Source: Candidatus Aerophobota bacterium
GTDB taxonomy: Bacteria; Aerophobota; Aerophobia; Aerophobales; AE-B3A
Reading direction: 5' to 3'
DNA: 15,727 nucleotides
Assembly (NCBI GenBank): GCA_030602105.1
Contig: JAUWAK010000015.1
Coordinates: forward strand, 1-15,727
Part shown: positions 1 through 7,689 of the stretch, piece after piece
Layout: every line of letters begins with the position of its first letter
Numbering within the stretch: the stretch's first letter is position 1
The notes under the pieces: generated by a model
Told to the model about the DNA's origin: nothing
What the model saw: only the letters and a program-made list of their open reading frames with translations
Database searches by the model: none
Program-made: the position numbers and the translations under genes

Positions 1-897
1 ACCAACGTCGCGCGCGCCCTGGTAGGAATCATTACCCAGATAAGTTTTGACCATATGGATAAATTGGGTCACAATCTTGCCTCTATAGCTAGAGAAAAAG
101 TCGGAATTATCAAAGAAGGAATAGATGTGGTCAGTTCCCCCCAGGAAGACACAGTTTCTTCCGTCATTGAAGAGGCTTGCCGGGAAAAAAAAGCTCACCT
201 ATTCCGGGTGGGGAAAGAAATCAGTTTTGAGCTTTTGGACGCAAGTCCTGACGGTCAAAGATTCCTGGTGGAAACGACTGCCAGAAGTTACCCCGATCTT
301 TTTCTCTCCCTTCTGGGTCAACATCAGGTCATCAATGCAGCCACGGCCATTGGGGCAGTGGATCTGCTTGAAAGCTACGGAATCCTCATCCCGAGGAAAG
401 CTATTGTTGAAGGACTTAGGAAAGTTGAGTGGACAGCAAGAATTCAGGTTATTTCCAAGGATCCTCTTATCATTGTCGACTGCGCTCACAATGGCGCTTC
501 GGCACTGGCACTATCCAAATGCCTTAGAGAGCTTTTTCCAGGGAAGAGAATCATCCTGGTTCTAGCTATCCTACAAGACAAAGATGTGAAGGAGATAGGA
601 AGAGCACTTTTTCCGCTGAGCGATAGAGTCATTCTGACCAAGGCTGACAGCCCCAGGTCTATGGAACCCGAGGAGATAAAAACGCTGCTTGGAGATCTGT
701 GTTCGGGAAAAACAGTTATCACCAGAAACGCTCGGGAGGCAGTGAAGTATTCTCTTCGCCTCACCAGCCCAGAAACTCTTATTTGTTTTGCTGGTTCTTC
801 TTATCTTGCCGGTGAGGTGCTGGCTCTGATGAACAAATCTGCTAAGTCAGGTGCAAAAAAGGAAGAGAGAGGAGGTAAAACATGCCTAAGGGTATAG
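1..897 (+). CDS. folC: Folylpolyglutamate synthase / dihydrofolate synthase, 3' part
   Basis: Mur-ligase-family enzyme that adds glutamate to folates in the cytoplasm with ATP. The frame is open from base 1, so the N-terminal ATP-binding P-loop part lies outside the window and 298 residues are visible. The first residues read TNVARALVGIITQISFDHMD followed by LG, IAREKVGIIKEG, the typical FolC central motif. Next come LGQHQVINAATA and the C-terminal Mur-ligase domain with VDCAHNGAS. Two usual FolC signatures are altered: the common WPGR(F/L)E reads WTARIQ, and the common DGAHNP reads DCAHNG. It may therefore be a divergent FolC, though the whole frame is intact and conserved. The end overlaps ptsI by 16 bp, implying co-transcription and translational coupling. 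Identity is confident at family level; substrate preference (folate versus dihydropteroate) cannot be read. Confidence 0.88.
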   Translation, partial: TNVARALVGIITQISFDHMDKLGHNLASIAREKVGIIKEGIDVVSSPQEDTVSSVIEEACREKKAHLFRVGKEISFELLDASPDGQRFLVETTARSYPDLFLSLLGQHQVINAATAIGAVDLLESYGILIPRKAIVEGLRKVEWTARIQVISKDPLIIVDCAHNGASALALSKCLRELFPGKRIILVLAILQDKDVKEIGRALFPLSDRVILTKADSPRSMEPEEIKTLLGDLCSGKTVITRNAREAVKYSLRLTSPETLICFAGSSYLAGEVLALMNKSAKSGAKKEERGGKTCLRV

Positions 898-2636
898 CCG
901 CCTCCCCTGGAATTGCTGTAGGAAAGGCCTACATTCTGGAAAAGGAGGAGTATTGCATCCTGGAATACAAGATAAAAAAGGAAGAAGTAGAAGGGGAATT
1001 AGAGAGATTCGAGGTGGCGGTAGAAAGCTCAAAGAAGGATCTGGGCAAAATTAAGAAAAGGGTCGAGGAACAACTGGGAGAAAAGGAAGCTTACATTTTC
1101 CAGGCTCACCTCTATATCCTGGAAGATCCCCTCTTTGTCCAGGACATCACCAAAAGGATAAGAAGACAGAGGCTAAATGCCGAGGCAGCAGTAAGAAGAA
1201 CTCTTAAGGTCTTTGAAGCAAAATTTGCTTCCGCCCGAGCGGAGTTTATCCGGAGGAGATTCGGTGATGTGGAGGACGTAGGAGAACATATCCTGCGGAA
1301 CCTCCTCAAGCGGCCCACCCTAACTCTTTCTCATCTTGAAGAGAAGATAATTGTAGTGGCGAATGATCTTGCCCCTTCGGACACCGCTTCCATGCAGAAG
1401 AGCAACATTCTTGGCTTCGCCACCAATGTGGGAGGAAGAACCTCTCACAGCGCTATAATGGCTCGGTCTATGGAAATTCCTGCCGTGGTTGGTCTGGGGA
1501 GTATTACCAGTAAGGTTCAACCTGGATCAGTTGTCATCTTGGACGGAAACAGGGGCCGGGTCATTGTGAATCCCACCTCTCGGCAACTGGCAAACTACCG
1601 GACGGAAAAAGAGAGATTTATTTCTCATAGGAAAGAACTGGAGATCTTGAGGTCCCTTCCTCCTCAGACACTGGATGGTCGAGAGGTAGGCCTGGCAGCT
1701 AATATCGCTGGACCAGAGGAAGTAGATCTTGCTGTAAGAGAGGGAGCAGAAGGAATAGGACTTTACCGTACCGAGTATCTTTACATGAATAGAAGCACCT
1801 TGCCTTCCGAAGATGAACAGATGGAAGCGTACAAAAAAGTGCTGGAGAAGGCGGCTCCTAGCTCCGTAATCATCCGGACTCTGGATCTGGGAGGAGACAA
1901 ATTCCTCTCACACTTCCCCGTGCCAGCAGAGATCAATCCTTTCATGGGCTGGAGAGCCATAAGACTGTGTTTGGAAAGAGTTGACATTTTTGAAACTCAG
2001 CTGCGAGCTATCTTGAGAGCGTCTCGATTCGGCAATGGTAAAATCATGTATCCAATGATCTCCGGAGTAGAAGAAGTCAGGAAAGTGAGACGCATCCTGA
2101 CTGGAATAAAGGAGAAATTGAAAAGGGAAGGTACTCCCTTCGCTGAAAACGTGGAAACGGGGGTCATGATTGAAATTCCCTCAGCTGCTATCATAGCCGA
2201 CCTTCTGGCCAAGGAGGTCGATTTCTTCAGTCTGGGTACCAATGACTTGATTCAGTACAGCCTGGCTGTGGATCGGGTTAATGAAAAAGTGGCTTACCTC
2301 TACCAGCCTCTTCATCCTACTATCTTGAGACTAATCGATAATGTCGTCAAATGTGCTCATCGAGAGAACATCTGGGTGGGAGTATGCGGAGAAATGGCCA
2401 GTGATCCTCTCTCTGTCCTCATCCTCCTGGGGCTGGGAGTGGATGAATTCAGCGTTGCACCAACCAGCCTCCTGGAAATAAAGAAGATTATTAGAAATAC
2501 GAACTGGGAAGAGGTCCAAGGGATTGCGGCGAAGCTCCTCAAATCCAAAACCTCCCCTGAGGCAAAGAGGTTCGCTGAGAGAAGGCTATCCCAAAGAATT
2601 AAGAGGATTGTGCAAGGCAATTACAGTGCTGGATGA
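882..2636 (+). CDS. ptsI: PTS enzyme I (phosphoenolpyruvate-protein phosphotransferase)
   Basis: Cytoplasmic first enzyme of the sugar phosphotransferase system: it takes phosphate from PEP onto a histidine and passes it to HPr. The 584-residue product has the standard length and three-part layout: an N-terminal HPr-binding helical region (about 1-145), a swivelling phospho-His domain with GGRTSHSAIMAR and active-site H189, and a PEP-binding TIM barrel (about 255-540). The barrel carries the signature SLGTNDLIQYSLAVDR and the active-site Cys in GVCGEMASDP (C502). H189 and C502 fall at the same numbers as in the E. coli enzyme, so it looks fully active. There is no N-terminal GAF domain, so it is not PtsP. 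The ATG is 6 nt behind a strong GGAGG (871-875). No HPr (ptsH) or enzyme II gene is in the window; the neighbours are folC and a sugar-phosphate isomerase. Confidence 0.95.
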   Translation: MPKGIAASPGIAVGKAYILEKEEYCILEYKIKKEEVEGELERFEVAVESSKKDLGKIKKRVEEQLGEKEAYIFQAHLYILEDPLFVQDITKRIRRQRLNAEAAVRRTLKVFEAKFASARAEFIRRRFGDVEDVGEHILRNLLKRPTLTLSHLEEKIIVVANDLAPSDTASMQKSNILGFATNVGGRTSHSAIMARSMEIPAVVGLGSITSKVQPGSVVILDGNRGRVIVNPTSRQLANYRTEKERFISHRKELEILRSLPPQTLDGREVGLAANIAGPEEVDLAVREGAEGIGLYRTEYLYMNRSTLPSEDEQMEAYKKVLEKAAPSSVIIRTLDLGGDKFLSHFPVPAEINPFMGWRAIRLCLERVDIFETQLRAILRASRFGNGKIMYPMISGVEEVRKVRRILTGIKEKLKREGTPFAENVETGVMIEIPSAAIIADLLAKEVDFFSLGTNDLIQYSLAVDRVNEKVAYLYQPLHPTILRLIDNVVKCAHRENIWVGVCGEMASDPLSVLILLGLGVDEFSVAPTSLLEIKKIIRNTNWEEVQGIAAKLLKSKTSPEAKRFAERRLSQRIKRIVQGNYSAG

Positions 2637-3681
2637 TTTGAAAAGAATAGAAGCCATTGACAGAAAGAGAATGAGGGATCTCTTGTTGGAGTTCCCCCTT
2701 CATTGCGAGAAAGCACACCGGTTGGCAGAGGACTACCCTATTCCGGAGGAGCTTTCAAAGAAAAGGGAGAGGATTATCATATGTGGACTGGGAGGATCAG
2801 CCATAGGAGGAGAGATTTTGAAAACACTGCTCTACAATGAGCAAGATGTAGCTGTTTTCATCAACCGAAACTACTCTCTGCCAGAATTCGCCAACAGAGA
2901 AACCCTGGTTTTTGCGGTGAGTTATTCAGGAAATACAGAAGAAACCCTGGCCGCATATAGGGAAGCCAGGAAGAAAGCTTGCCCAATTTTCTGTATCTCC
3001 TCCGGTGGTAAGCTTTCCCGGATAACCCAGGACGATAACGTTCCGTGTCTCGCCATTCCCCCCGGGATGCCCCCTCGGTATGCTCTAGGCTACCTGTTTA
3101 TTCCCATGTTAAGAATGTTAGAGAGAGCGGACTGGGTGAGATCCCATGATTATGAGGAGCTTTCCCAGATCCTGGAAAATGTTCGAGATAGACTCACCCC
3201 CTCGGTCCCCACCAGGGAAAACCTGGCCAAACAGACTGCACAGGACCTTTACGGAAAAGTACCCCTCATCTGGGGAGTAGAGGGAAGAACAGATGTGGTA
3301 GCACACCGACTGAAGACGCAGTTCAACGAAAACAGCAAAATTCTGGCCTTTTGGGATGTCTTTCCAGAGCTGAACCACAATGAAATCGTAGCATGGGGAG
3401 GAGAAGGAAAGATAGACTTAAAAAACTTCTATCCTATATTCATCCGAGAGGAAGGCGAACAAGAGAAGATCAGAAAAAGAATAGAGATTACTCAAGAGCT
3501 GCTCGAGAAGGTGGGAATAAAGGGAAAAGAGGTATGGACAGAGGGTAAGGATTTACTCTGCAAGATTCTGTCCTCGATATATACCGGAGATTGGATCAGC
3601 TTCTATCTGGCCCTCATACAGGGAATAGATCCCAGTCTAATAGCGCCTATTGATTTTCTAAAGGCGAAGCTCTCTCAATAG
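2626..3681 (+). CDS. Bifunctional phosphoglucose/phosphomannose isomerase (SIS family)
   Basis: Interconverts fructose-6-P with glucose-6-P and mannose-6-P, feeding glycolysis or gluconeogenesis and sugar-nucleotide synthesis. The product is 351 residues from a GTG that gives the family-like start MLDDLKRIEAID and overlaps ptsI by 11 bp; AAGG lies 8 nt upstream. An upstream ATG at 2524 in the same frame would add 34 unrelated residues lying inside ptsI, so it was not chosen. Two SIS domains are visible: ICGLGGSAIGGE (52-63) and VSYSGNTEET (98-107) in the first; HRLKTQFNENSK and PELNHNE in the second. By spacing, R151, E235, H251 and K346 match the Arg/Glu/His/Lys catalytic set of the archaeal-type PGI/PMI enzymes (inference from motif spacing, no alignment run). 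The gene closes the folC-ptsI-isomerase run. Confidence 0.9.
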   Translation: MLDDLKRIEAIDRKRMRDLLLEFPLHCEKAHRLAEDYPIPEELSKKRERIIICGLGGSAIGGEILKTLLYNEQDVAVFINRNYSLPEFANRETLVFAVSYSGNTEETLAAYREARKKACPIFCISSGGKLSRITQDDNVPCLAIPPGMPPRYALGYLFIPMLRMLERADWVRSHDYEELSQILENVRDRLTPSVPTRENLAKQTAQDLYGKVPLIWGVEGRTDVVAHRLKTQFNENSKILAFWDVFPELNHNEIVAWGGEGKIDLKNFYPIFIREEGEQEKIRKRIEITQELLEKVGIKGKEVWTEGKDLLCKILSSIYTGDWISFYLALIQGIDPSLIAPIDFLKAKLSQ

Positions 3682-3710
3682 GTACGAGGGAAAAAGTTCC
3701 GAGATATTTC

Positions 3711-3738
3711 TTGACTCTGAACAAGAAAACAATATGAT
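3711..3738 (+). promoter_or_regulatory. Candidate sigma70-type promoter for archease-rtcB
   Basis: TTGACT (3711-3716) and TATGAT (3733-3738) are separated by 16 nt, close to consensus -35 and -10 boxes. They lie in the only gap between the isomerase gene and archease. Initiation about 7 nt past the -10 box would fall at or next to the archease ATG at 3746, implying a leaderless or near-leaderless message. This is a pattern match only; it could be fortuitous in an AT-rich gap. Confidence 0.45.
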
Positions 3739-3745
3739 GCAACCA

Positions 3746-4162
3746 ATGCGAGGATACGAATTTATCAATCACACAGCAGATTTGGGCATTAGAGTGAGTG
3801 GCCCATCACTTGAAGAACTTTTTGAAAATGCTGCTTGGGCAATGTTTGATCTCATAGTGGATCTAGACACGGTCGAGGTACGAGATGAGGCGACTATTAG
3901 AATTAGAGGAGGAGAGCGTGAAGAACTTTTGGCCGATTGGCTGCGAGACCTACTCTACCGCTACAATGGCCATGAATATCTCTTGAAGGAGTTCAGAATA
4001 GAAAAGATAAGCCCCCGGGGCCTCAAGGCAAGAGTAAGGGGAGAAAAACTGGATATGTCACGCCACAGTCTAAAAAGAGAAATAAAAGCCGTGACCTATC
4101 ATGATCTTGAAATTAGAAAGCTAAACCGGGAGTGGCAAGCTCAAATCATTTTCGATATATAA
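3746..4162 (+). CDS. Archease, RtcB-activating protein cofactor
   Basis: Small metal-binding protein that in studied systems speeds RtcB guanylylation and allows multiple turnover in RNA ligation. The 138-residue product begins MRGYEFINHTADLGIRV, the standard archease N-terminus, with the metal-ligand Asp at D12 in HTAD, and ends in FDI, so the conserved C-terminal Asp (D137) is next to the last residue. Three in-frame ATGs are possible (3734, 3737, 3746). The third is preferred because it gives the family's usual length before HTAD. None of the three has a Shine-Dalgarno, unlike most other genes here, and the first two overlap the candidate -10 box. rtcB follows 14 nt later, and the stop codon merges with the rtcB ribosome site. 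Family identity is firm; the exact start is less so. Confidence 0.9.
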   Translation: MRGYEFINHTADLGIRVSGPSLEELFENAAWAMFDLIVDLDTVEVRDEATIRIRGGEREELLADWLRDLLYRYNGHEYLLKEFRIEKISPRGLKARVRGEKLDMSRHSLKREIKAVTYHDLEIRKLNREWQAQIIFDI

Positions 4163-4168
4163 GGAAGG
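4161..4168 (+). promoter_or_regulatory. Ribosome binding site deciding the rtcB start
   Basis: AAGGAAGG lies 8 nt before the GTG at 4177 and overlaps the last two bases of the archease TAA stop (4160-4162). This supports GTG 4177 over the ATG at 4132, and suggests that ribosomes finishing archease re-initiate on rtcB. Confidence 0.75.
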
Positions 4169-4176
4169 TAAACCCC

Positions 4177-5625
4177 GTGCCTGAGGAATATAGACTGAAA
4201 AAAATAGATGATTACCGCTGGGAAATTCCCAAATCAGAGGGGATGAGGGTACCCGGCCTGCTTTATACAGATGAGAAGATGCTCAAAGTACTGGAAACAG
4301 ACCGCACCCCCCTTCAGGTGAAGAATGTTGCCTACCTTCCCGGAATAGTCAACTACTCGCTGGCTATGCCTGACATGCACTGGGGATACGGGTTTCCCAT
4401 CGGGGGAGTAGCCGCTACTGATCCAGAGGAAGGAGGGGTTATTTCTCCGGGAGGAATTGGTTATGACATCAACTGTGGGGTGAGGCTTCTAAGAACTAAT
4501 CTTACTCTCCCCGACATAAAGGATAGGCTGCACAATCTTTTGGCAGGCTTATTCAGCAACATTCCCTGTGGAGTTGGCTCCACTTCTTCCCTCAGGCTAT
4601 CCTCTCGGGAGCTAAAAACGGTACTACGGGATGGGGCAAAGTGGGCAGTGAAGAGGAGCTACGGTCAGGAAGATGACCTGGAGCGAACAGAAGACTACGG
4701 GGCCATGCCGGGTGCGGATCCGGAAAAGGTAAGTCAAAAAGCACTAAAGAGAGGTACTAATCAACTGGGAACTCTGGGGTCAGGTAACCATTTCCTGGAA
4801 ATCGACCTGGTAGAGAAAATTTACCTACCAGAAATCGCAGAAGTCTTTGGGTTGGAAGAAGGGCAAATTGCTGTGGCCATTCATTCCGGGTCTCGCGGTC
4901 TGGGCTATCAAGTCTGCGACGATTATCTAGCAGTAATGCGCCAAGCAATAGAGAAATATAAGATATCCCTTCCTGACAGACAGCTCTCCTGCGCTCCTCT
5001 TTCTTCACCTGAAGGCCAGGATTATTTCGCTGCTATGGCCAGTGCTGCTAATTTTGCCTGGACCAACCGCCAGGTAATGACTCATTGGACAAGAGAGGTA
5101 ATCCAGAGGGTTCTTGGCATCTCTCCCAAAGCTTTGGGTATGAGACTAGTCTACGATGTTTGCCATAATATTGGCAAATTCGAACTCCACTCCTGGGATG
5201 GAAAAAAGAAGAGACTATTAGTTCACCGAAAAGGAGCCACCAGAGCCTTTCCTGCCCATCATCCCCAGGTACCGGGTGTATACCGTGAAGTGGGACAACC
5301 TGTTTTGGTCCCTGGAGATATGGGAACTAATTCTTATGTAATGGTAGGTACAAAGCTAGCCATGGAGCAGACTTGGGGAAGTACCTGCCATGGAGCAGGA
5401 AGGGTAATGAGTCGTTCCAAGGCAAAGAAAGCGGCCCGTGGAAGAGCTCTGGAAAAGGAGCTAGAGGAAAGAGGAATCCTCGTTATGGCCAAGGGATGGG
5501 CGACCGTTGCAGAGGAGATGCCTGAGGCTTACAAGGATGTAAATGAAGTGGTGAGAATAGTGGAAAAAGCTGGTCTTTCCCGAAAGGTGGCAAAACTAAG
5601 ACCTCTTGGGGTAATTAAGGGATAG
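4177..5625 (+). CDS. rtcB: RtcB tRNA-splicing / RNA-repair ligase
   Basis: GTP- and Mn-dependent ligase that joins RNA 2',3'-cyclic phosphate (or 3'-phosphate) ends to 5'-OH ends, used in RNA repair or tRNA splicing. From GTG 4177 the product is 482 residues, the usual full RtcB length. The family motifs are present in order: MPDMHWGYGFPIGG, then YDINCGVR with the metal-binding Cys (C100), GSGNHFLEI, AIHSGSRGLGYQV, DVCHNIGKFE, HRKGATRAFP, and GSTCHGAGRVMSR with the nucleophilic His (H405). The C-terminus ends in GVIKG with the conserved Lys at 481. All the metal-site His/Cys motifs and the guanylylated His are kept, so it should be catalytically competent. The ATG at 4132 would put 15 extra residues inside archease and lacks the good ribosome site, so it was rejected. 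Pairing with archease matches the known functional partnership. The 3' end faces cimA with a 5-bp gap. Confidence 0.95.
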   Translation: MPEEYRLKKIDDYRWEIPKSEGMRVPGLLYTDEKMLKVLETDRTPLQVKNVAYLPGIVNYSLAMPDMHWGYGFPIGGVAATDPEEGGVISPGGIGYDINCGVRLLRTNLTLPDIKDRLHNLLAGLFSNIPCGVGSTSSLRLSSRELKTVLRDGAKWAVKRSYGQEDDLERTEDYGAMPGADPEKVSQKALKRGTNQLGTLGSGNHFLEIDLVEKIYLPEIAEVFGLEEGQIAVAIHSGSRGLGYQVCDDYLAVMRQAIEKYKISLPDRQLSCAPLSSPEGQDYFAAMASAANFAWTNRQVMTHWTREVIQRVLGISPKALGMRLVYDVCHNIGKFELHSWDGKKKRLLVHRKGATRAFPAHHPQVPGVYREVGQPVLVPGDMGTNSYVMVGTKLAMEQTWGSTCHGAGRVMSRSKAKKAARGRALEKELEERGILVMAKGWATVAEEMPEAYKDVNEVVRIVEKAGLSRKVAKLRPLGVIKG

Positions 5626-5630
5626 TCACC

Positions 5631-7196
5631 TCAGGAGTCTTTAAGCAACTTGTATTCGATGGAATCGAGGAGAGCTTCGCAGCTTGCCTCAATGATATTA
5701 GGAGAAACTCCTACTGTTCCCCACCGACTTTCCTTATCCGTTGATTCAATGAGAACTCTGGTTTTAGCTCGCGTGCCTGCCCTGGCATCGAGAATCCTTA
5801 CCTTGTAATCGGCTAGATGCATTTGATGCAGCTGAGGGTATTCTTCCTCAAGTGCTTTGCGCAGAGCATTATCCAGAGCATTCACGGGACCATTTCCCTC
5901 AGCCACTGTATGGTAGAGTTTGCCTTTCACCCTCACCTTGACCGTAGCCTCGGAGATTAGTCTAGTGCCATGTCTTCCTCTTTCCACGGCCACCCTAAAT
6001 CCTTCCACATTAAAGAGTTTCTTGTAGCGGCCATCTGTCTTCCTCACCAAAAGCTCAAAGGAGCCCTCAGCCCCTTCAAATTCATACCCCTTATTTTCCA
6101 GCACTTTGATATTCTCAATGACTCTTTTACTCAAGGTAATTTTTTTCTTCCGCCCCATTCCTTTTTCTCCCTTGAGCTGGTAGAGAACATTACTTCTTCC
6201 CGCTAACTCGCTAATTAGAACTCTTCTCTCGTTTCCTACCAATCTTGGATCGATATGCTCATAGGTCTTCTCATCTCTGGTGATGGCGGATGCGTGAATT
6301 CCTCCCTTATGAGCAAATGCTGATTTACCAACATAGGGCTGGTGGTTGTTGGGAGAAAGATTAGCCAGCTCGTTTACCAGACGAGAGGTTTCGGTGAGAG
6401 ATCTGAGTCCCCCTGGCGAGATGCAGTGAAAACCCAATTTCACTTCCAGGGTAGGGATAATTGTGCAAAGATCCGCGTTTCCACATCTTTCTCCGTAGCC
6501 ATTTATGGTACCCTGAATGTGATTCACTCCTGCCCGTGCCGCTGTGATGGAATTTGCTACCGCCATACCCGCATCATTGTGGGTATGGATGCCCAAAGGA
6601 TATTTCATCTTTTCCTGAACTTCATGGATGATCTCCCCTATCTCATAGGGCATTGAACCTCCGTTGGTATCACAAAGTACCAGACAGTCTGCTCCTGCCT
6701 GCGAGGCAACCTTAAGGGTCTCAAGGGCATAATGAGGGTTGGCTTTGTAACCATCAAAGAAGTGTTCTGCGTCAAAAAGTACCTCTTTTCCTTCCTCCTT
6801 GAAGAATTGTATGGAATCCCCTATCATGCGAAGGTTTTCTTCTTTGTCAGTTCGCAGTGCCTTCTCTACATGCAAAACCCAACTCTTTCCAAAGAGAGTA
6901 ACCACATCCGTGCCTGCCTCCAGTAGGGCATGAAGATTAGGATCTCTATCCGCCCGGACACCCCTCCTCCGGGTGCTTCCAAAAGCAGCTATTTTAGCTT
7001 TCTTGAAAGAGATTGCCCTTATCTTTTTGAAGAACTGAATGTCTTTGGGATTCGAACCAGGCCAACCTCCCTCAATATAGCTCACTCCCAGTCTATCCAG
7101 TTCTTTGGCTATTTCCATTTTGTCCATTACGGAAAAGGAGATTCCCTCTGCCTGCGTTCCATCCCTCAGTGTGGTGTCGTAGATTTTGATCTTCAT
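5631..7196 (-). CDS. cimA: (R)-citramalate synthase
   Basis: Condenses acetyl-CoA with pyruvate to citramalate, the first step of the threonine-independent route to 2-oxobutyrate and isoleucine. The 521-residue product has the DRE-TIM barrel start YDTTLRDGTQAEG (R11, D12), the metal-binding pair in IHTHNDAGMAVANS (H204, H206) and GYGERCGNADL (233-243). A LeuA-type C-terminal allosteric domain covers about 370-515 and ends with TVGVSPNIIEASCEALLDS. The wording of the motifs (DGTQAEG, GWPGSNP, FGSTRR) matches the long citramalate synthase group rather than LeuA or homocitrate synthase. The C-terminal domain implies feedback control, probably by isoleucine (family knowledge, not seen). ATG start, AAAGGT 7 nt upstream, one base after the leuD stop. 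The adjacent leuD could supply the small subunit of the next enzyme. Confidence 0.92.
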   Translation of the reverse strand: MKIKIYDTTLRDGTQAEGISFSVMDKMEIAKELDRLGVSYIEGGWPGSNPKDIQFFKKIRAISFKKAKIAAFGSTRRRGVRADRDPNLHALLEAGTDVVTLFGKSWVLHVEKALRTDKEENLRMIGDSIQFFKEEGKEVLFDAEHFFDGYKANPHYALETLKVASQAGADCLVLCDTNGGSMPYEIGEIIHEVQEKMKYPLGIHTHNDAGMAVANSITAARAGVNHIQGTINGYGERCGNADLCTIIPTLEVKLGFHCISPGGLRSLTETSRLVNELANLSPNNHQPYVGKSAFAHKGGIHASAITRDEKTYEHIDPRLVGNERRVLISELAGRSNVLYQLKGEKGMGRKKKITLSKRVIENIKVLENKGYEFEGAEGSFELLVRKTDGRYKKLFNVEGFRVAVERGRHGTRLISEATVKVRVKGKLYHTVAEGNGPVNALDNALRKALEEEYPQLHQMHLADYKVRILDARAGTRAKTRVLIESTDKESRWGTVGVSPNIIEASCEALLDSIEYKLLKDS

Positions 7197-7197
7197 A

Positions 7198-7689
7198 CTA
7201 CTTACCTTTAGCTTTGATATATCCCCCGAGGCCCCCCTTCTTGATTATCTCCTGCAGAAAAGAGGGAAAAGGGGCGATTGCATAGGTTTCCCCTTTGGTC
7301 AAATTGGTAAGTTTCGCTTCTCCTATATCCACCCGCAGTTCGTCTCCTTCATCTGTGGCGAGGGAAGCTTTGGCAGACTCTAGAACAGGAAGACCTATAT
7401 TAATAGAATTGCGGAAAAAAATTCGGGCGAATGAGATAGCAATAATGCAGCGGACCCCCGAGGCCTTCAAGGCCAGAGGGGCATGTTCCCTTGAGGATCC
7501 GCACCCAAAATTCCTTCCCACAACCAAAATCTTCTTCTCCCCAAGCTTTCCCAGGAATTCTGGATCAATCCCTTCCATGCAGTGTTTGGATAGCTCCTCT
7601 GGATCAGTAGTGGTGAGATATCTTGCGGGAATGATCTCGTCGGTATTGATATTGTCTCGGTACTTTAGGGCCCTACCTTCTATGATCAC
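7198..7689 (-). CDS. leuD: 3-isopropylmalate / citramalate dehydratase small subunit
   Basis: Swivel-domain small subunit of a two-protein aconitase-family dehydratase; with LeuC it isomerises isopropylmalate or citramalate by dehydration and rehydration. The 163-residue product carries DNINTDEIIPARYL, VVGRNFGCGSSREHAPLALK and SFARIFFRNSINIGLPVL, the diagnostic LeuD motifs of the shorter archaeal-type group. The start is GTG, sharing one base with the vorB stop (TAGTG), and has AGGAGAGG 8 nt upstream. LeuC, the Fe-S large subunit, is not in the window and is not upstream of leuD, where vorB sits instead. Placement before cimA suggests a role in the citramalate branch; the motifs alone do not separate that from leucine synthesis, and one enzyme may serve both. 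Confidence 0.92.
   Translation of the reverse strand: MIIEGRALKYRDNINTDEIIPARYLTTTDPEELSKHCMEGIDPEFLGKLGEKKILVVGRNFGCGSSREHAPLALKASGVRCIIAISFARIFFRNSINIGLPVLESAKASLATDEGDELRVDIGEAKLTNLTKGETYAIAPFPSFLQEIIKKGGLGGYIKAKGK

Noticed and set aside
125..565. 146-codon overlapping frame within folC
   Set aside because: Same-strand shadow in another frame; folC motifs run unbroken through it.
2524..2625. Upstream ATG extension of the isomerase gene
   Set aside because: It lies inside ptsI, adds 34 residues unrelated to the family, and the GTG at 2626 gives the family-like start with a ribosome site.
882..2636. Pyruvate phosphate dikinase or PEP synthase instead of enzyme I
   Set aside because: No ATP-grasp domain; length, N-terminal HPr-binding region and GGRTSH/GVCGEMASDP motifs fit enzyme I.
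3682..3733. Rho-independent terminator after the isomerase gene
   Set aside because: No stable hairpin followed by a T-run can be drawn in this gap.
4132..4176. ATG start for rtcB inside archease
   Set aside because: No ribosome site, and the added residues are not RtcB-like; AAGGAAGG points to GTG 4177, which also gives the normal length.
5631..7196. 2-isopropylmalate or homocitrate synthase instead of citramalate synthase
   Set aside because: Motif wording (DGTQAEG, GWPGSNP, FGSTRR) and length match the long citramalate synthase group.
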